A stretch of DNA of 64,000 nt from the NCBI GenBank assembly GCA_929200255.1, contig CAKMYZ010000002.1, positions 62,001-126,000 on the forward strand, read 5' to 3'. Below are positions 27,452-36,200 of this stretch, one piece after another; positions within the stretch are counted from its first letter, which is position 1, and each line of letters begins with the position of its first letter. Both the position numbers and the translations under genes were made by a program. This stretch comes from an uncultured Alphaproteobacteria bacterium. Lineage in GTDB: Bacteria; Pseudomonadota; Alphaproteobacteria; Rhodobacterales; Rhodobacteraceae. The notes under the pieces were generated by a model. That model was not told where the DNA came from and searched no databases. It worked only from the letters and a program-made list of their open reading frames with translations.

Positions 27452-29047
27452 ATGTTCAATCTCAACAAACAACTGAAAACATCTGCCGCAGCCATCGCAT
27501 TGGCGACCGGTATGTTGCTCCCATCTGCCGGGATCGCGGCAGAAATAACACTCAAATCAACTGACGGTACAATCAACGTATCAGGCGAGTTCATTGAGCT
27601 GAAAGACGACACATATGTGATCCGCACGGCGCTTGGTGATCTGCGGATCGCCGCAAGTAGCATGATCTGCGAAGGCGCCGCCTGTCCGTCGTTTGATGAT
27701 CTGACGGCGGATGTCACGATTGTCGGTTCAGAGGCCATCGGCCAGGGTATGATGCCCCTCTTGATGACCGGTTTTGCCGCGTCAATGGATGCGGACGCCG
27801 AGATCACTAACGCATCAGCGGGTGAGACACTGGCAACGCTTATTGATGACGGTGGTTTTGGCGACGAAATCGGCGCTTATCTTGTGTCTGCGACAAATGA
27901 TGATGATGCGTTTCTATCGTTGCTGGATCGTAGCGCGCAGATTGGCATGTCATCTCGCCGTATCACACAGGACGAAGCCCGCGCACTGCGCGCAGATGGC
28001 GCTGGCAGTATGGTCAGTCCCAATCAGGAACGGATCCTCGCGGTCGACAGTATGGTTGTCGTGACCCACCCATCCAACCCGGTTCAGGAACTGACCAAAG
28101 ACCAGTTGGGTCGCATCTTCGCGGGTCAGCTGAGAAACTGGTCTGAACTGGGTGGCCCGGATCGTGACATCAACGTCATCGCTCGTGCGCCAGACTCTGC
28201 CAGCTATGAATTCTTCATGACGTATCTCTATGGTGATGATCGCCCAGATTTCTTGCCGCAGGGCATCTCTATGGATGATCAGGATCTGTCCAACATCATC
28301 TACCACGACCGCAACGCCATCGGCTATCTTGGTTACGCCTTCCAGCGTGGCGCCAAGCCAATGACATTGGTCAATGAATGCGGTATCGCCACAACGCCCG
28401 ACGCGTTCTCGGCAAAAACCGAAGAATACACCTTGAACCGCCGGATGTATCTCTACAACCGTTCCGACAACCTTGATGCAAGCAGCCAGGCATTTCTTGA
28501 CTTCGCTGTCTCACCAGAGGCGGATGGTGTGATCGGGAAGTCAGGCTTTATTGATCTGAGCATCTCGCGCCGGAGCCAGGATGGCAACGACACGCGCCGC
28601 ATGTCTTTGACCGACGAAGCCGCACGTTACGACGCTGGTTTCGAAGGTGAAGTCGTGCAGGAAATGCTGGCCGAGATGGACAACAACGACCGTCTGTCCA
28701 CAACATTCCGCTTCCGCACCGGCTCTTCTCGGATCGATGAACGTGGCCGCCTCGATATGGCGCGTCTGGTCGAATACCTTCAGGATGTTCCTGCCGGCAC
28801 AAAGGTGACCTTCGTTGGCTTCACCGATGACGTTGGCGCTTTCGAGGCAAACCGCCGTCTGGCAAACGAGCGTGCAAATGCGGTACGGGATCTGCTCATC
28901 GACGCTGCAGCCAGCCAGTTGGAGAACGTCGAGTTGGCCACCACCGGCTACGGCGAAATCGCACCATCCGCCTGCAATGTTTCGGATCGTGGCCGTTCCA
29001 TCAACCGTCGGGTCGAAGTGTGGATTTCTAACACGATTGAAAGCTAA
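27452..29047 (+). CDS. Secreted PstS-like binding domain fused to OmpA peptidoglycan-binding domain
   Basis: The 531-residue product has a signal peptide (LPSAGIAAE near residue 30), a small beta-rich segment (about 31-90), a phosphate-type substrate-binding domain (about 95-350; GSEAIGQGMMPLLMTGF, then QLGRIFAGQLRNWSELGGPD and NAIGYLGYAF), and an OmpA-like C-terminal domain (about 415-530; GFTDDVGAFEANRRLANERANAV). The OmpA part would anchor it to peptidoglycan, giving a periplasmic binder not obviously linked to an ABC transporter. ATG 27452 has TAGGAGA upstream. The ligand is assumed, not shown. Confidence 0.85.
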   Translation: MFNLNKQLKTSAAAIALATGMLLPSAGIAAEITLKSTDGTINVSGEFIELKDDTYVIRTALGDLRIAASSMICEGAACPSFDDLTADVTIVGSEAIGQGMMPLLMTGFAASMDADAEITNASAGETLATLIDDGGFGDEIGAYLVSATNDDDAFLSLLDRSAQIGMSSRRITQDEARALRADGAGSMVSPNQERILAVDSMVVVTHPSNPVQELTKDQLGRIFAGQLRNWSELGGPDRDINVIARAPDSASYEFFMTYLYGDDRPDFLPQGISMDDQDLSNIIYHDRNAIGYLGYAFQRGAKPMTLVNECGIATTPDAFSAKTEEYTLNRRMYLYNRSDNLDASSQAFLDFAVSPEADGVIGKSGFIDLSISRRSQDGNDTRRMSLTDEAARYDAGFEGEVVQEMLAEMDNNDRLSTTFRFRTGSSRIDERGRLDMARLVEYLQDVPAGTKVTFVGFTDDVGAFEANRRLANERANAVRDLLIDAAASQLENVELATTGYGEIAPSACNVSDRGRSINRRVEVWISNTIES

Positions 29048-29057
29048 GTGGTTGTCG

Positions 29058-29086
29058 GCGATGCGCACGCGAACCGTGCGCATCGC
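29058..29086 (+). terminator. Perfect 12-bp stem hairpin, terminator-like
   Basis: Starting about 11 bases after the PstS-OmpA stop, GCGATGCGCACG pairs perfectly with CGTGCGCATCGC around a five-base loop. There is no T run, so it may end transcription weakly or protect the transcript 3' end. Confidence 0.55.
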
Positions 29087-29274
29087 TTATCCAACCGATC
29101 TCGCCTCACTGACAAAACACTGAAAAGGGACAAACCTTCCAATTTCAATTTGTCGGCGAAACGGTTGCAGCTCTCCTTGGCTACTTGGCACTCTCAAGCC
29201 CCACATCAACTTGGACTGCCCACTCAGGTCTTCACGCATATCCCTTGCAGTGAGCTGAGGTTCGGGCCCAGAAA

Positions 29275-30765
29275 ATGGAAAAAGAAATGCAGACAAGAAA
29301 ATCCAATTCGTTCCGCCAAAGGAAGACCGGGACTTTGACCTCGCATCTTCTGAAAAGCATGACGTGCTGCGCCGCATTGGGGATTGCCCCTGCCGCGCTC
29401 ACCCTGACTGCAACCCCGGCCGATGCCCAGCAGTTTGACGCAACCCTCTACGACGGCGCCAAGGCCCGCGTGAACCGCTCGGCCAGCCTACGCTCGCTCA
29501 GCGAAGCTGTCGCCGCGGCCAGCTGCCGGATCGGTGCAAACTTTGACAGCGACACCGCAGGACACGATCTAGAAACCTATCACGACGACTTTGCGCGCAT
29601 TTTGGATGGTCTGGAAAACGGGAGCGCCATCCTTGGCATGCCCGGCCCAGAAACACGTATGCGCACGCTCAATACACTCCAACAGACCTCTGCAAGCTGG
29701 GCCCCAATGGATGTAGCGGCACAGAATCTGCTCAATGGCGGTGGCAGCAGTGCCGACGCGCAAGTCATACGACAGTCATATGCAGACTTATTTGAGCAAA
29801 CAGTTCAACTGGCGGCTGTCATTTCCGGCCAATACGCAGACCCTCAGCAACTGTTGCAAAGTGACGCGACTGTGCTGAACTTTGCGGTGCGCCAACGAGC
29901 GCTGGGCTACCGTATGGCCCGCGCCATGTGCGAGCTTGCCTCGGGGACGGCGAACAATGGCACGCTGGATGAACTGGCAACCACCGTCGACCTATTTGAA
30001 CGATCTCTGGTTGCCCTACGCGATGGCTTCCCCGCTGTGGGCATCAACCCACCGCCAAATGAGGCGGTCGCCAACAGCCTCTCTGCAACATATGAGTTGT
30101 GGATCGCAAATCGCGCTATGTTCGATGCCGCATTGGCTGGTGCCACGCCAACCGAAGCTGACGTCGTTGCGGCAACCGACCTGTCAAAGAAGCTCTCGGT
30201 CGCGATGAACAACACGATCACGCTTTATCTGATCGCAACACCTGGTCAGGATGGCGTTTACCGCATACCGTTGGAAGCCTATTCACAGGATGAGCTGACA
30301 GGCTGGCTAGATAATCCGGAGTTGATTGAAGCGATCAAGGCCCAGAATGAGCGCCATGCTGATTTGTCAGAAGACGAAATCATCACCCTTGACCAACAGT
30401 GGCGCGCGGAGGCCGGAGACGGCGGCGGCCCGCTGATTTCGCAACTGCTTAGCCACCCGGTTTCAGAGTGGCTCTTGGCGCAGCAAATCGAGACTGCGGG
30501 CTTTGTCACAGAAGTCTTTGTGATGGACAACAAGGGGCTGAACGTCGCGCAAAGTGTCGAGACATCCGACTACTGGCAAGGTGACGAATCCAAATGGCAG
30601 CAGACCTACAGTGTTGGCCCGGATGCGCTACACATCAGTGAAGTCGAATTTGATGACAGCACCGGATTTTACCAGTCGCAAGCCTCGCTTTCGATCAAGG
30701 ATCCTGAAACCGGTGAAGTGATCGGCGCTGTGACCTTTGGTATCAACGTCCAAAACCTGATGTAA
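29275..30765 (+). CDS. Secreted PilJ-N-type sensory-domain protein
   Basis: The 496-residue protein has a long basic leader and signal sequence ending TPADAQQ, then two helical regions resembling the ligand-binding N-domain of PilJ/NarX-like sensors (ASLRSLSEAVAAASCRIGAN; ATYELWIANRAMF), and a C-terminal part (about 380-496) with TEVFVMDNKGLNVAQSVETSDYWQG, like a PDC-type sensor. No transmembrane anchor after the signal, no kinase and no methyl-accepting domain are present, so it is a free periplasmic receptor-like protein. ATG 29287 is an alternative start. It probably works with the PstS-OmpA protein upstream. Confidence 0.7.
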   Translation: MEKEMQTRKSNSFRQRKTGTLTSHLLKSMTCCAALGIAPAALTLTATPADAQQFDATLYDGAKARVNRSASLRSLSEAVAAASCRIGANFDSDTAGHDLETYHDDFARILDGLENGSAILGMPGPETRMRTLNTLQQTSASWAPMDVAAQNLLNGGGSSADAQVIRQSYADLFEQTVQLAAVISGQYADPQQLLQSDATVLNFAVRQRALGYRMARAMCELASGTANNGTLDELATTVDLFERSLVALRDGFPAVGINPPPNEAVANSLSATYELWIANRAMFDAALAGATPTEADVVAATDLSKKLSVAMNNTITLYLIATPGQDGVYRIPLEAYSQDELTGWLDNPELIEAIKAQNERHADLSEDEIITLDQQWRAEAGDGGGPLISQLLSHPVSEWLLAQQIETAGFVTEVFVMDNKGLNVAQSVETSDYWQGDESKWQQTYSVGPDALHISEVEFDDSTGFYQSQASLSIKDPETGEVIGAVTFGINVQNLM

Positions 30766-30766
30766 C

Positions 30767-30803
30767 AAACCCGCGCGGGTGGATGAAGGTTCACCCGCGG
30801 TTT
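30767..30803 (+). terminator. Hairpin after the PilJ-N-type gene
   Basis: CGCGGGTG pairs with CACCCGCG, extended by AAAC/GTTT, just after the stop codon. It resembles an intrinsic terminator with a short T tract; phaR converges from the other side. Confidence 0.6.
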
Positions 30804-30951
30804 CTATCGTCATCTGCGCCCGAGATGCTGGGAAGAAAACGCCCGACACTTTGGGCGCAGATTACATTCAAGCCTGCGACAGCTCTCAGCCACTGCCAAA
30901 GCGGTCAGGTTTTGACGGCGGCAACGCCAGACGGGCGGCAAAATACCTACC

Positions 30952-31491
30952 CTATTTTCCCATCTTCGCCAGTTTTTCCTGTAACGCGGCAAGCTGTTCC
31001 TTGATCTCACTCAGGTCATCCCCGTTTTCCTTGCCGTCATCAGAACTACCAGGGATCATGCCGCCAGTCATGGCCTTGAAGAATGCTTCTTGTTGGGCGC
31101 GCATCGCCTCAAACCCGGGCATAGCGGCCATGGGGTTAGCTTTACCCATATTCTCCATCGCTTTGGATTGACCTTCGCGCAGCATCTCGAAACTGGCTTG
31201 CAGGAATTGCGGCACAACAGACGCGGCTTGACTGGTATAACTGCGCACCAGATCGGTCAGCACATCAACGGGCAATACACTGTCTCCGCGGCTTTCATGT
31301 TCCGTGATAATCTGCAGAAGATACTGGCGGGTCAGATCATCGCCAGACTTCAGATCGACAATCTGCACCTCGCGCCCCTCACGGATAAACACTGCGATAT
31401 CCTCTAGTGTAACGTAGTCACTCGTCTCGGTGTTATACAGGCGGCGGCTCGCGTAGCGCTTGATCAGCAGTGGTTTGTTCGTGTCGGCCAC
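30952..31491 (-). CDS. phaR: Polyhydroxyalkanoate synthesis repressor PhaR
   Basis: PhaR senses PHA granules and represses phasin and other pha genes. The 179-residue product has the PHB/PHA accumulation regulator DNA-binding domain at the N-terminus (LIKRYASRRLYNTETSDYVTLEDIA) and a following domain, with a Gln/Glu-rich coiled tail. The GTG start at 31491 has GGGAGGGA six bases upstream; longer frames extend into the leader. A TTGCGGTGCAG element 22 bases upstream matches one before phaP, suggesting autoregulation. Confidence 0.93.
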   Translation of the reverse strand: MADTNKPLLIKRYASRRLYNTETSDYVTLEDIAVFIREGREVQIVDLKSGDDLTRQYLLQIITEHESRGDSVLPVDVLTDLVRSYTSQAASVVPQFLQASFEMLREGQSKAMENMGKANPMAAMPGFEAMRAQQEAFFKAMTGGMIPGSSDDGKENGDDLSEIKEQLAALQEKLAKMGK

Positions 31492-31512
31492 GGGCGTCCC
31501 TCCCAAGACATG

Positions 31513-31523
31513 TTGCGGTGCAG
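31513..31523. promoter_or_regulatory. Possible PhaR site upstream of phaR
   Basis: TTGCGGTGCAG (CTGCACCGCAA on the minus strand) lies 22 bases before the phaR GTG. It is one base from CTGC-N3-GCAG and is identical to the element at 32130-32140 upstream of phaP. Confidence 0.45.
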
Positions 31524-31574
31524 AGAATCCTATGCCGCGCCTGCGCAAAAAGAAAGTACTTCGTAACAGACAAC

Positions 31575-31604
31575 AAAAAACGGCCCGCAAATGCGGACCG
31601 TTTT
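31575..31604 (-). terminator. Intrinsic terminator after phaP
   Basis: On the minus strand AACGG-CCGC/GCGG-CCGTT forms a hairpin around ATTT and is followed by T residues, 45 bases beyond the phaP stop. It uncouples abundant phasin transcription from phaR. Confidence 0.85.
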
Positions 31605-31648
31605 GGAAAATCGAACCCTCAGGGAGGCAAGGGCGATTTTAGCCAGAC

Positions 31649-32101
31649 TTACTTAACAGACGCAGTCGCCTTTTTTGCAGCGGCTGTCATCTCTGTCTGT
31701 GCTTTCTTCGCAGCAGCTGTCATGTCCTCGGACATGTCTTTGCCAGCAGCCAGGACCAGTTCCATTGTCTGGGTCTGAACTTTTTTCGCGATTTCAGCGA
31801 AAGCCGACATATGCTCTGCTGCAGACTCAGCAGATGCAGAAGCAAAATCTGTCATTGCCTTTGCGTAGTCAGCAGGCTCTGCCTTTGCTTTCGACATCGC
31901 TTCAACCTTGGCAAGCGTGTCCTGTGTCCACTTTGCAGACAGCTCAGCAGATTTTCCGGCTGCGTCGATTGCAACTGCGGACATTTTTTCGGCCAGGGCA
32001 GTCTGGTTCTTGAACTGCTCTTCCATTGCTTTGGTGTCGACGGGGAAAGCGCCTGTCATATCTTTGAAGATCGCTGTGAAATCTTGCGTCTTAGTCGCCA
32101 T
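31649..32101 (-). CDS. phaP: Phasin (PHA granule-associated protein)
   Basis: The 150-residue, Ala/Lys/Glu-rich, wholly helical product (FTAIFKDMTGAFPVDTKAMEE at the N-terminus, Ala-Lys repeats at the C-terminus) matches the phasin family that coats polyhydroxyalkanoate granules. It sits between phaR and phaC. Its upstream region contains a near-perfect palindrome centred on CTGCACTGCAG and a second related element, fitting PhaR control. A strong terminator follows. Confidence 0.9.
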   Translation of the reverse strand: MATKTQDFTAIFKDMTGAFPVDTKAMEEQFKNQTALAEKMSAVAIDAAGKSAELSAKWTQDTLAKVEAMSKAKAEPADYAKAMTDFASASAESAAEHMSAFAEIAKKVQTQTMELVLAAGKDMSEDMTAAAKKAQTEMTAAAKKATASVK

Positions 32102-32129
32102 TTTATCAACCTTTCAGGTATCAGTGAAT

Positions 32130-32140
32130 TTGCGGTGCAG
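32130..32140. promoter_or_regulatory. Possible PhaR site close to the phaP start
   Basis: TTGCGGTGCAG lies 29 bases upstream of the phaP ATG and is identical to the 11-mer before phaR (31513-31523). It differs by one base from CTGC-N3-GCAG. Confidence 0.45.
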
Positions 32141-32199
32141 ACGGATCGCCTGCTTCTTTGTTCTGACATCAATATGAATGCCGCGTTGCAGCATTTCAA

Positions 32200-32228
32200 G
32201 GTTTTATTCTGCACTGCAGTATAAAACC
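32200..32228. promoter_or_regulatory. Near-perfect 29-bp palindrome, likely PhaR operator for phaP
   Basis: Arms GGTTTTAT and ATAAAACC flank a CTGCACTGCAG core centred at 32214. The core fits the CTGC-N3-GCAG pattern I recall for PhaR of Rhodobacter. It lies about 100 bases upstream of phaP and 32 bases from the phaC stop; the T/A-rich arms could also act as the phaC terminator. Confidence 0.65.
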
Positions 32229-32260
32229 TTTCTCAGGTATGTATTCCCCAGTGAATCCAG

Positions 32261-34057
32261 CTACTTAGCGACGGCATAGGTGCCCGGTGACGGTGCCAAA
32301 ACAGGGTGTTTGGCATCTCCGGGCTCTCTTGCTGTGACTTTTTTGCCTGATTTTTTGGACAGCCAGGCGTCCCAGAGCGGCCACCATGACCCCTCATGCC
32401 GCTCTGCTGCATCTTGCCAGTCGTCGGCCGTCAGTCCCAACTCTGGGTTGGTATAGTGCCCATATTTATTCTTGCTGGGCGGGTTCACGATCCCGGCGAT
32501 GTGGCCACTCTCGGACAGGATGAAAGTTTTGTCCTTCGACCCCATTTTCTGAACGCCAGCAAAGCTGCTTTTCCACGCCGCGATATGATCCGTCTCGCAG
32601 GCAATAGCGCAAAGAGGCACAGTCACATCGTTGATCTGCACAGTCTCGCCTGCAATCTCGAACCCAGCGGTGGCGAATAGATCGTCCTGACACAGCCCGC
32701 GCAGATATTCGACAGACATGCGTGCGGGCAGATTGGTCCCGTCGCCATTCCAATACAGCAGATCAAAGGCCGGCGGCGCCTTGCCCATCATGTAACTTTT
32801 GATCGCAGGACCATAAATCAGGTCGTTGGAACGCAGATAAGAAAACGTCCGAGACATAAAAAAGGAATCGAGCACCCCTTTTTCCTGAACTTCCTTCTCG
32901 ATCCCATCCACAAAGTCATCATCCAGGAACACCCCAACCTCGCCCCTATCCGAGAAATCAGTCAGCGTCGTAAAGAACGTGGCGCTATTCACAGACCGAT
33001 CTTTGCGCTTTTTCATCAGGGCCAGGGTCAGCGAAAGCGTGGTGCCCGCAATGCAATAGCCCACCGCGTTCACCTTCTTGACGCCGCAGATCGCCTTCAC
33101 TTCTTTGATGGCCGTCAGGTAACCATCTTCGACGTAGTCGGTCATTGATGTCTCGCGGTAACCGGCATCAGGGTTCACCCAAGAGACGACAAATACCGTG
33201 TACCCCTGCTCTACCGCCCATTTGATCAGGCTACTTTGCGGCTTCAGGTCCAGAATGTAGAACTTGTTGATCCACGGCGGAAAGATGATCAGCGGCGTTT
33301 CATAGACCTTTTCTGTGCTTGGCGCATATTGGATCAACTCGAACAAATGGTTACGAAACACGACAGAACCGGGCGTTGTGGCAAGGTTCTCGCCCAACTC
33401 AAACGCCGTCTTATCGGCCAGGGTGACAACCAGATCGCCATTGTTGGCCTCCAGATCGGCGATCATGTTTTCTAACCCGGCAACAAGGCTTTCGCCTTCC
33501 GTCTCAGCCGCCAGGGCAAGCGCCTCGGGGTTTGTCGGTAGAAAATTGGTCGGGCTGAGCATGTCGACCATTTGTTGGCTGAAATAGCGCAACCGCTTCT
33601 TTTCCTCGGGATCAAGCGTGTCGATGTCTTCCACCGCTTGCCGCACCGCAGAAGCGTTCATCAGGTATTGCTGTTTGATAAAGTTGAAGTAGGGATTGGT
33701 CTCCCACAGCTCATGGGCAAAACGGCGGTCCTTGGGTGTCTCATCCATCGCCGGCTCTAGCTTTCCTTGGGCCAACAAGTGCTGTGCCTCGACGAAGTGC
33801 GTTACTGATTTACCCCAAAACTCCAGCTGATGCTCAATCAGTTTGGCAGGGTTATGCATCATTTCAGCCATATAGGCGGTTGCCGCCTTGAGGTAGAGTT
33901 CCTGACTTGGCCCTTGCAGCGATGGCGCGATCTGGCGCCCTTGCCCGATGATTTTCAACAAACGCTGGGTCAATTCCTCCACCCGAGCAAGGTTTGTTTC
34001 CAGCTTTGTAACACGATCGTTATCAGCGCCAGAAGAACCCAAATCCTTTGTTGTCAT
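32261..34057 (-). CDS. phaC: Class I polyhydroxyalkanoate synthase
   Basis: PhaC polymerises 3-hydroxyacyl-CoA into PHA at the granule surface. The 598-residue product has the class I N-terminal domain (about 1-230) and the alpha/beta-hydrolase catalytic domain with the lipase-like box GYCIAG (nucleophile Cys335) and later Asp and His (CETDHIAAW, SGHIAGIVNPP). ATG 34057 has AGGAGG upstream; longer frames run into the phaZ promoter. Divergent from phaZ with a palindromic CTGC-N4-GCAG site between. Confidence 0.95.
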   Translation of the reverse strand: MTTKDLGSSGADNDRVTKLETNLARVEELTQRLLKIIGQGRQIAPSLQGPSQELYLKAATAYMAEMMHNPAKLIEHQLEFWGKSVTHFVEAQHLLAQGKLEPAMDETPKDRRFAHELWETNPYFNFIKQQYLMNASAVRQAVEDIDTLDPEEKKRLRYFSQQMVDMLSPTNFLPTNPEALALAAETEGESLVAGLENMIADLEANNGDLVVTLADKTAFELGENLATTPGSVVFRNHLFELIQYAPSTEKVYETPLIIFPPWINKFYILDLKPQSSLIKWAVEQGYTVFVVSWVNPDAGYRETSMTDYVEDGYLTAIKEVKAICGVKKVNAVGYCIAGTTLSLTLALMKKRKDRSVNSATFFTTLTDFSDRGEVGVFLDDDFVDGIEKEVQEKGVLDSFFMSRTFSYLRSNDLIYGPAIKSYMMGKAPPAFDLLYWNGDGTNLPARMSVEYLRGLCQDDLFATAGFEIAGETVQINDVTVPLCAIACETDHIAAWKSSFAGVQKMGSKDKTFILSESGHIAGIVNPPSKNKYGHYTNPELGLTADDWQDAAERHEGSWWPLWDAWLSKKSGKKVTAREPGDAKHPVLAPSPGTYAVAK

Positions 34058-34075
34058 CTCAATCCTCCTATGCAT

Positions 34076-34093
34076 ATGCTGCATGTGCAGCAT
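34076..34093. promoter_or_regulatory. Palindrome between phaC and phaZ, likely PhaR operator
   Basis: ATGCTGCA and TGCAGCAT are perfect inverted arms around two bases, containing CTGCATGTGCAG (CTGC-N4-GCAG). It sits in the 64-base divergent gap, about 20 bases from the phaC start and 29 from the phaZ start, so one site could control both. Confidence 0.6.
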
Positions 34094-34121
34094 TTCTGCA
34101 CGCCCATCGGAGACCGGCACA

Positions 34122-35393
34122 ATGAAGTATATGATGACCTATGACCTGATGGAAAGCATGCGCAACACCAATCAGTGGCTGGGTGCCACAGCGCGCGCTT
34201 TTGCCTCATATCCGATGATGTCCTGGGGCGCCAATCCCGCGATGGATTGGCTACAGGCCTGGGGTGAGGTGACGGAACGCACATTTGCACGCATGGTCGT
34301 AAAGCCAGATTGGAACATCCCGCCGGTGTCTGGCGAGAAAGGCAAAGACTACCCCGTCGTTGTCGAAACCGTGGTAGAAAAACCGTTTGGCGATCTGATC
34401 CATTTCACGATGCCCGGACGCAAGCCCAGCAAACGCCGTGTGTTGCTCGTCGCCCCGATGTCCGGCCACTACGCCACTTTGCTGCGCAAGACAGTGATCA
34501 GCCTGCTGCCGGATGCAGATGTCTATGTCACCGATTGGCACAACGCCCGTGACATTCCCGTCAGCGCAGGCAAGTTCGATATCGAAGATTACACGCTCTA
34601 TCTTATGGATTTCATGCGTGCGCTGGGACCTGATATTCACGTCATTGCTGTCTGCCAGCCTGTCCCCCTGGCCTTGGCGGCAACCGCCTATCTGGCTGAG
34701 CTGGATCCAGATGCGCAACCGCGCTCTCTGACGCTGATTGGCGGCCCCGTCGACCCAGAGGCGAACCACACCGAGGTTACAGATTTTGGCCGCTCGGTGA
34801 CCATGGGCCAGCTTGAGGAAACGATGATCCAACGGGTCGGATTCAAATATGATGGTGTGGGTCGCATGGTCTATCCCGGCCTGCTGCAACTGGCGTCGTT
34901 CATTTCGATGAACGCCGAAACCCACACCAATTCGTTCCACGATGAAATCATTCGCGTGGCCAAGGGTGAAGCCTCTGAGCATGACCGCCACAATGCGTTC
35001 TATGACGAATATCTTGCGGTCATGGACATGACGGCCGAATTCTACCTCTCAACCGTCGCGCGGATATTCAAGAGCCGTGAGATTGCGCGTAACGAATTTG
35101 TGGTCGCAGGCCACAAGATCGACATGAGCAAAGTCACAACCGTCGCCGTGAAAATCGTCGAAGGCGAAGAAGATGACATTTCTGCGCCCGGTCAGTGCCT
35201 TGCTGCTCTGGATCTGCTGACAGGGCTCCCTGATGACAAGAAAGCCGCGCATCTGGAACCGGGTGCCGGTCACTATGGCATCTTTGCGGGCCGCAGCTGG
35301 CGCAACAATATCCGGCCTTTGGTTCTGGACTTTATTGACGCCAACGCAGACGCCCCCAAGCGCAAGCCCGCCAAAGTCGTAAAGCTGAAGTAG
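34122..35393 (+). CDS. phaZ: Intracellular polyhydroxyalkanoate depolymerase
   Basis: PhaZ mobilises stored PHA. The 423-residue product matches the intracellular depolymerase family: start MKYMMTYDLMESMRNTNQW, LVAPMSGHYATLLRKTV, DWHNARDIPVSAGKFDIEDY, and a Cys nucleophile (Cys178) in AVCQPVPLALAA, as in Ralstonia PhaZ, with terminal GAGHYGIFAGRSWR supplying the His. ATG 34122 has GGAG nine bases upstream; an extension to 33948 is antisense to phaC and rejected. Divergent from phaC. Confidence 0.94.
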   Translation: MKYMMTYDLMESMRNTNQWLGATARAFASYPMMSWGANPAMDWLQAWGEVTERTFARMVVKPDWNIPPVSGEKGKDYPVVVETVVEKPFGDLIHFTMPGRKPSKRRVLLVAPMSGHYATLLRKTVISLLPDADVYVTDWHNARDIPVSAGKFDIEDYTLYLMDFMRALGPDIHVIAVCQPVPLALAATAYLAELDPDAQPRSLTLIGGPVDPEANHTEVTDFGRSVTMGQLEETMIQRVGFKYDGVGRMVYPGLLQLASFISMNAETHTNSFHDEIIRVAKGEASEHDRHNAFYDEYLAVMDMTAEFYLSTVARIFKSREIARNEFVVAGHKIDMSKVTTVAVKIVEGEEDDISAPGQCLAALDLLTGLPDDKKAAHLEPGAGHYGIFAGRSWRNNIRPLVLDFIDANADAPKRKPAKVVKLK

Positions 35394-35402
35394 GCTATCG
35401 GG

Positions 35403-36119
35403 TTATTGTCGCAACATCAGCGGCAGCTTGAGCCAACGGCGCAGCGCATCCGTAGTTGCCTCGGGTGCTTCTAATGTGGGCAGGTATCCCGCACCTTCAA
35501 TGATATCCAGTTTTGCGTCAGGGATCAGCTCGGCCAGAAACGCGTGCCGTTTGAGGTGATACTGCCCATCGTGTCGTCCGCATATCACCGCTGTTGGGGC
35601 CTGCGTCTTGCTGAGTGTGGCCTGCTGGTCCTTGCGGCGCTGCATCGCACGGGCCTGTTTGATATAGGCGTCGCGTCCGATCGCATGGCCCATATCGGTC
35701 AGCAGCCTGACCAGTTCGACCTTGTCAATATTGGGCGCCATCCAGGTCGAGTTAATCTCATGCTGCAGCACATCATCCCAACGGCCGGCTTTGGCCGCGA
35801 TCATATGCGGTTCGCGAGCTGCGGCATTTTCAGGGGTATCCGCCTGCGGGCTGGTGCTGATCAGAGCCAAGCGCGCAATGCGTTCCGGCGCCCGGCGCAG
35901 CAGCTCCATCGCGACCATCCCGCCAAGCCCCATCCCCACCAACGCAAATCGCGAAGGTGTCCATGATAGTATCTGGCTTGCGATTTCTTCCATCCGCTCA
36001 CCACAGGTCGGCGGGGCCAGCGTCACGGCGTGGTCGCGCGACAGGTCCTGCATCTGATGCGCAAAGACACGCGCATCACAGAGTATCGGCGGAATAAAGA
36101 CCAACGGATCACGCGACAT
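35403..36119 (-). CDS. Alpha/beta-hydrolase-fold protein lacking catalytic Ser and His
   Basis: The 238-residue product has the overall alpha/beta-hydrolase layout. At the nucleophile elbow the sequence is LVGMGLGGM, so position 64 is Gly where Ser is expected, and the usual C-terminal GH is GAGYLPTLEAPE, with Tyr212 instead of His. The acid (Asp184 in CGRHDGQ) remains. It may be a pseudoenzyme, binding or scaffold protein, or use other residues. The frame is intact with normal codon use. It converges on phaZ nine bases away. Confidence 0.8.
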   Translation of the reverse strand: MSRDPLVFIPPILCDARVFAHQMQDLSRDHAVTLAPPTCGERMEEIASQILSWTPSRFALVGMGLGGMVAMELLRRAPERIARLALISTSPQADTPENAAAREPHMIAAKAGRWDDVLQHEINSTWMAPNIDKVELVRLLTDMGHAIGRDAYIKQARAMQRRKDQQATLSKTQAPTAVICGRHDGQYHLKRHAFLAELIPDAKLDIIEGAGYLPTLEAPEATTDALRRWLKLPLMLRQ

Positions 36120-36200
36120 GGCGCTTATGCCCTAACAACTGCTCACCTTTTTGATGCTTTTTTGAGAGTGTGACGCGCGAATGGCATTCGCGCAAGCCCC

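Noticed and set aside
33948..34121. N-terminal extension of phaZ
   Set aside because: It is antisense to phaC coding sequence and crosses the shared promoter; ATG 34122 has a good ribosome site and family-like start.
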